DNA of 15,160 bases from Acidobacteriota bacterium (GTDB taxonomy: Bacteria; Acidobacteriota; Terriglobia; UBA7540). The stretch is taken from NCBI GenBank assembly GCA_021827245.1, contig JAKAWN010000136.1:1-15160 (forward strand), in the 5' to 3' direction. Shown here one piece after another: positions 11,949 to 15,160 of the stretch (position 1 is the stretch's first letter; the number at the start of each line of letters is the position of its first letter). A program made the position numbers and the translations under genes. The notes under the pieces were generated by a model that ran no database searches, had not been told where the DNA came from, and was given only the letters and a program-made list of their open reading frames with translations.

Positions 11949-13761
11949 ATCGTGGGATCTCACGATCCCGAAGGTTGCGTCCCGCAGCCCACTGTTTTCC
12001 CTGAGTCCAATTGGCGTCGGCACTCCCTGGGTGGAGGGTCTCACGAGCTATGTAGCCCGGCTGGCGGAGGCGCATGCTGTTTCGGTTGGTGACTTGGTTG
12101 GGCGAGAAGTCTCACAATACTCTCCAGTGCCATTGCCTCTTGTTCATCCGTCACACAGACTGCTTCCTCGCCGCCGGCGGTCGCATTGTTTTCACGCAGG
12201 CCCTTATTCTTTAAACGGTTTCGGAGAAACCGCTGCCATTTGGGTCAAGGCCCTTGAAGCTGGAACTTGCCAGGATGGCTTGGAGTTACTCACTCTCCTT
12301 TCGTTGAGTGAGGTTCTGTGTGAAACGTGGATTTTTCGGAAGTTTCGCGCCTGGTGTCCCGAATGTTATCAAGCTTGGCGGGAGCAAGATCTTCCGCTCT
12401 ATGAACCACTGCTTTGGTCTTTTCAGGCCGTCAGAATCTGCTTGCGGCATCAACGCCCACTTCAAGAACGCTGCCCGCATTGTCACCGGCGAACATCTCC
12501 CTTGGCCATTTTTTCAAGACCCGGCTACTGTGCCTCCTGCCGGCAATGGCTAGGTCTACGCGCGCCCCTTGGTTGTGTTTCTCCGGGCAAGAGTCATCGC
12601 CCGCTTGATGATGACGGCTGGATCGTTCGAGCCCTCGCCGACCTGCTTGCCCGAATTCCGCGCCCGGCTCCGGTAATCCTGAAAAAAACGTTTCAGGACA
12701 ATCTGCGCGAGCTCGTCCAGCAGCTTACTCACGGGAACATGAAGGCGTTTTGCAATGGCGTCCCTATCAGCTTTTACGTATTTTACGGGTGGATAAACGG
12801 AGGTAATCTTCCCTGCCTTGATCAACTCCTGTATCTCTCAAAGTGTCTGGGCATTCTCCCGATGGACCTCCTCGTACCTGGCAAATTCTCCACGGAACCT
12901 GCTCGGCAAAAGCTCCGGGCATCCGTGGGAGCTTGCTTTTCAAACTGTAAGGTCCTTCGGACGCGCGCCCAGCTTCGATCTATCCTCCAGAATACATTGA
13001 CAGAGACCCCACCGCCGAATGTCAAAACCGTCGCCCGCCGGCTTGGTTATCGGAATGCTTCAGCTCTTTATCAATGGAATTCAGACCTAGCGAAACAGAT
13101 CACCGAAAGGTGTCGAAAGTCTGGGCGCCGTCAACCAAGACCACCAGCGCGAGTGCGGCCAATCTGCTCCCGAGTGAAAATGCAACAGGCTCTCGAGATA
13201 GCCCTCCTTTTCAACCCTCCAGTACCCCTCATGCAGCTCGCCCAGCAACTTGGCTATGGGGGACCTACTGTCATGCAAAAGAGGTTCCCGGAATTATGCG
13301 TGGCAATCCGAGAAAAGAGAAACGCTTGGAACACCGAGCGTGCCCTCCAAATCCGGAACGAAATAACCCTTGCTCTCCAGGAGGAGCCGCCGCCCTCGCT
13401 GATCGAGATTGCGCGACGGCTAAAGATCGGAACGCGCAAAACCTTGCGTAAATTCTGCCCTAATGTGGGAGAACTGCTGGCAGAAAGACGCGCGGATTGC
13501 CGTGCAGTTCGCCTCGCATACCGGGAAGCAGCTCTCCGATCAGCGTTGGTTGAAGCTCCTCCCCCTTCCATCCGGCACGTCGCGCGCCGGCTCGGACTTT
13601 CGAAGAACACTCTGAAACTCACATTCCGGAGCCTCTGCCGGGATATCGGCATCCGATACCGCCAGAGCCTTGGAACTGGCGCTGAAGGACGCGGCGAACC
13701 TTCGCGTCAAGACAACATGGCCCTATCAAACCCAACCTTTCCCGAATTACGACGGCCCTGA
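11926..13761 (+). CDS. tniQ: TniQ/TnsD-family target selector with two Zn-binding sets and four HTH-like repeats
   Basis: 611 residues from ATG 11926, chosen because GGGAG (11912-11916) lies 9 nt upstream; ATG 11857 or 11800 would overlap tnsC further. The TniQ domain begins SPLFSLSPIGVGTPWVEGLT (21-40) and continues to two Cys/His sets: C144/C147 with C172/H175, and C183/C186 with C202/C205. An XRE-like helical domain follows (about 265-320, VPISFYVFYGWINGGNLP then LLYLSKCLGILPMDLL). The C-terminal half holds four related modules, near 348-399, 418-465, 473-522 and 531-580, each with a PPP(S/N)hxxhARRLG-type helix and a basic helix. TniQ/TnsD proteins choose the target and recruit TnsC; the repeat array suggests extended DNA-sequence reading. 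It stops 97 bp from the right end. Confidence 0.9.
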   Translation: MPHPRSFESWDLTIPKVASRSPLFSLSPIGVGTPWVEGLTSYVARLAEAHAVSVGDLVGREVSQYSPVPLPLVHPSHRLLPRRRRSHCFHAGPYSLNGFGETAAIWVKALEAGTCQDGLELLTLLSLSEVLCETWIFRKFRAWCPECYQAWREQDLPLYEPLLWSFQAVRICLRHQRPLQERCPHCHRRTSPLAIFSRPGYCASCRQWLGLRAPLGCVSPGKSHRPLDDDGWIVRALADLLARIPRPAPVILKKTFQDNLRELVQQLTHGNMKAFCNGVPISFYVFYGWINGGNLPCLDQLLYLSKCLGILPMDLLVPGKFSTEPARQKLRASVGACFSNCKVLRTRAQLRSILQNTLTETPPPNVKTVARRLGYRNASALYQWNSDLAKQITERCRKSGRRQPRPPARVRPICSRVKMQQALEIALLFNPPVPLMQLAQQLGYGGPTVMQKRFPELCVAIREKRNAWNTERALQIRNEITLALQEEPPPSLIEIARRLKIGTRKTLRKFCPNVGELLAERRADCRAVRLAYREAALRSALVEAPPPSIRHVARRLGLSKNTLKLTFRSLCRDIGIRYRQSLGTGAEGRGEPSRQDNMALSNPTFPELRRP

Positions 13762-13786
13762 CTCTCCGGCACCGGACCATCACCTG

Positions 13787-13851
13787 GGAACCATAAATTG
13801 GCCGGATCGGTTTGGAACCATTTCTTGGCCAAATGGCCATTTTATGGTCGT
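13787..13851. repeat. Right-end transposase-binding site array
   Basis: Sites GGAACCATAAATTGGCC (13787-13803) and GGAACCATTTCTTGGCC (13814-13830) run in the plus orientation, as at the left end. The outermost site GGCCATTTTATGGTCGT (13835-13851) is inverted, as expected for a terminal inverted repeat. The first differs from the left-end site at 5025-5041 at only two of 17 positions. The mixed orientation is noteworthy because Tn7 end sites normally point the same way within an end. Confidence 0.78.
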
Positions 13852-13858
13852 AGTAACA

Positions 13859-13863
13859 CAGGA
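13859..13863. repeat. Target-site duplication CAGGA, right copy
   Basis: Directly follows the ...GTAACA right terminus and equals the left copy at 4990-4994. Confidence 0.92.
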
Positions 13864-14424
13864 GTAGGTCCAGCCGACTTCAACGCCGAAGGTGCCCGGG
13901 CTCACGCCAATGCCCGCGAAGCTGTCGGGACAGGGACACGCGCAGCAATCGTAGCTCGATACGGTGCCCTGGCCTTTGCGGATGACGAGCAGGCGGCCGC
14001 TCATGGGAACATCGTCTATTCTAACCCAATTGATGGAGCCGTCGGTGGCGTCGAGCGGAATCTTGTGGCCCTTGAAGTCGGCGGTTTGCGCGTCGCGCAA
14101 CTGGCGAATATCAATCGCCCGCGTCTCGTAAGGCGCGAGCTCGAGCGAGGTCAGATAATAATGGACGTTTTCGGCCGTGATGGAGAGGCCGACCCGCGCC
14201 CGCTGGTTGCTTTCGTTGGTGAGGAACAAAACCGAGTCCGTGCGGGCATCCAGATGCCACGGGTTTGCGCCCGAGCCCGACCAACCGTCGCCTTCGTTCG
14301 CCATATGCGCGTCCACCACCAGGTCTTGCGCCGCGCTCGTCGCGCCTACCTCCGTGCTGCCAAACGTCAGGCTCGATGGACTGAGCGACACTCCGGGCGC
14401 AATGCCCGTGCCGCTCAAGGCCAC
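13859..14424 (-). pseudogene. 5' fragment of Ig-like/choice-of-anchor protein gene split by the transposon
   Basis: The minus-strand frame opens after a TGA at 14484-14482; GTG 14424 is the first usable start but has no clear Shine-Dalgarno. It begins VALSGTGIAPGVSLSPSSLT then FGSTEVGATSAAQ, the repeat style of choice-of-anchor D domains. It switches near 14325 to unrelated sequence (VVDAHMANEGDGWSGSGANP, later SYDCCACPCPDSFAGIG). Coding continues to FGVEVGWTYSC at the target duplication and then runs into transposon sequence. It joins in frame with 4994-4821; the rejoined product would be about 244 residues. The first domain is incomplete, so this looks like an older chimera of two surface-protein genes. 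A secreted or cell-surface structural role is likely for the parent proteins. Confidence 0.7.
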
Positions 14425-14521
14425 GGCGCTTGCCCCGACGCCGGTCGAGATGCTCAGGCTGGCAGGGCGGGACCTGGGCGATCATCGAGCCCGGGTGCGC
14501 TGGTGGACCGGGCGGTGGTCT

Positions 14522-15160
14522 CTATCGGGGCGGGGCCGCTGGCCGTGAGGCTGGCGGGGTGGCGGCCTGGCCTTGGGCGTGGGGGACGCGCTTCAGGCTC
14601 TTGGCCCAATCGCGCCAGTGCTTTAGGAATTTCTGCTCGTTTTGGTCGAAGTTAGCGATGGAAGGCGTCCACTGGTTTTGTCGGGTGAGCTCACCAAGGC
14701 CCACGACCGCGTAGTAACGCACCTCGCGGTCGGAGTCATAAAGGGCCTGGGACAGCGGCCCGAGGGCCCGAGGGTCGTGCGTATTGCGCAACGCCGCCGC
14801 CGCGCCCCGGCGAAGGTACACGTTGTGGGAGGCCAACAGGGGTATGAGCAACGGGATGGCGCGCGGGTCCTTAATCCCGAACCCAATCGCGCGGCCGACA
14901 CTGTCCCTGAGCTGGGGGTCAATCTTTGAGCTGTTCGAGAGCAGCACGGGCTCGACATCCCTAAGCACGGAGGCGTGGCTCTGGGTGATCAGCGCACTCG
15001 CAGCAGCCAGCCTGACGTCTGGGGAGGGGCTCGTCACGGCGCCCTTGAGCGCCGCCGTCGCCGCCGGCGTCCGGATCATGGCGAGCGTCCGGATCGCGTG
15101 CAGCTTCACGCCAGCCGGCGCTCCCGGAGAGTTCAGCGCATGGACGACCTCCGCCGTGAC
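14522..15160 (-). CDS. HEAT-repeat protein, 5' end beyond the window
   Basis: The frame is open from the window edge to the stop at 14522. It contains consecutive two-helix HEAT units: TPAATAALKGAVTSPSPDVR then LAAASALITQ; DPRAIPLLIPLLASHNVYLR then RGAAAALRN; and DPRALGPLSQALYDSDREVR then YYAVVGLGELT. A short domain with two aromatic-rich helices (FDQNEQKFLKHWRDWAKSL) and a Pro/Ala tail follow. HEAT repeats of this D-x-R-x-x-A type form curved protein-binding scaffolds and are common in secreted or periplasmic proteins of acidobacteria and planctomycetes. GTG 15109 is an internal candidate start, but repeat-like sequence continues upstream (VVHALNSPGAPAGVKLHAIR), so the true start lies outside. 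Confidence 0.85.
   Translation of the reverse strand, partial: VTAEVVHALNSPGAPAGVKLHAIRTLAMIRTPAATAALKGAVTSPSPDVRLAAASALITQSHASVLRDVEPVLLSNSSKIDPQLRDSVGRAIGFGIKDPRAIPLLIPLLASHNVYLRRGAAAALRNTHDPRALGPLSQALYDSDREVRYYAVVGLGELTRQNQWTPSIANFDQNEQKFLKHWRDWAKSLKRVPHAQGQAATPPASRPAAPPR

Larger units (their letters stand above)
4995..13858. mobile_element. Complete Tn7-like transposon with TnsAB fusion, TnsC, TniQ, DUF6788-like protein and helicase
   Basis: The element starts TGTGAC and ends GTAACA; the two 24-bp termini match at 16 of 24 positions when one is inverted, both finishing in GGCC. It is flanked by CAGGA duplications and has binding-site arrays at each end (5002-5190 and 13787-13851). Gene content, left to right: helicase (minus), then DUF6788-like protein, tnsAB, tnsC and tniQ (plus). 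The outer gaps are only 209 and 97 bp, so there is no cargo zone. No CRISPR array, Cas gene or TnsE homologue is visible. The insertion disrupts an Ig-like protein gene rather than sitting beside a conserved safe site such as glmS. All five frames are open, so it may be active. It belongs to the wider Tn7 / Tn5053 group by transposase type, but the helicase makes the composition unusual. Confidence 0.92.

Noticed and set aside
4995..13858. CRISPR-associated transposon
   Set aside because: No repeat-spacer array or Cas gene exists between the ends; the tandem repeats at the left end are binding sites with spacing of 23-30 bp and degenerate units.
13859..14424. Insertion at a Tn7-type safe attachment site (glmS, tRNA, or similar)
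   Set aside because: The element interrupts the coding sequence of an Ig-like gene; the tRNA in the window is more than 3 kb from the element.
13798..14655. Plus-strand open frame of 285 codons across the right transposon end
   Set aside because: It crosses the transposon boundary and target duplication and lies antisense to the Ig-like fragment; product is low-complexity Arg/Ala-rich.

Overview
The window looks like a piece of a GC-rich bacterial chromosome rich in accessory and decayed DNA, most plausibly from an acidobacterium. That guess rests on gene style (choice-of-anchor/BIG2-type Ig-like protein, Cys-rich secreted segment, YtrA-type GntR operon, HEAT-repeat protein); there is no rRNA or housekeeping gene to prove it. 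Almost every host gene here is broken, truncated or chimeric.

Left part (1-2167): a frameshifted TPR-gene remnant on the minus strand; a deleted IS21-family element (about 397-1371) that keeps tandem ~23-bp end repeats and only the first half of istA; the last 37 codons of a tyrosine recombinase; a complete tRNA-Arg(ACG); and about 540 bp without a convincing gene.

Middle-left (2168-4824), minus strand: a three-gene operon led by a YtrA-like GntR repressor with a consensus promoter and a palindrome over its -10, then a polytopic membrane protein overlapping it by 4 bp, then a secreted S8 (subtilisin-like) protease carrying one in-frame amber codon.

Centre (4995-13858): a complete 8,864-bp Tn7-like transposon. 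It has TGT...ACA ends, arrays of TnsB-type binding sites at both ends and a perfect 5-bp target duplication CAGGA. Removing it with one CAGGA copy joins two pieces of an Ig-like protein gene in exactly the same reading frame. It encodes, on the plus strand, a small DUF6788-like Cys protein, a TnsA-TnsB fusion transposase, a TnsC ATPase and a TniQ/TnsD protein with two zinc-binding Cys/His sets and four repeated HTH-like modules. Divergently from these it encodes an SNF2-like helicase. There is no CRISPR array, no Cas gene and no passenger-gene zone. The helicase ends in QPALF, which fits the bacterial sliding-clamp-binding consensus. The leading hypothesis is therefore a compact Tn7-like element in which helicase and DUF6788 protein belong to the transposition or target-selection machinery, perhaps recognising replication structures in the way TnsE does in Tn7.

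Right part (13859-15160), minus strand: the 5' piece of the interrupted Ig-like gene, itself apparently chimeric, and a HEAT-repeat protein running off the window edge.
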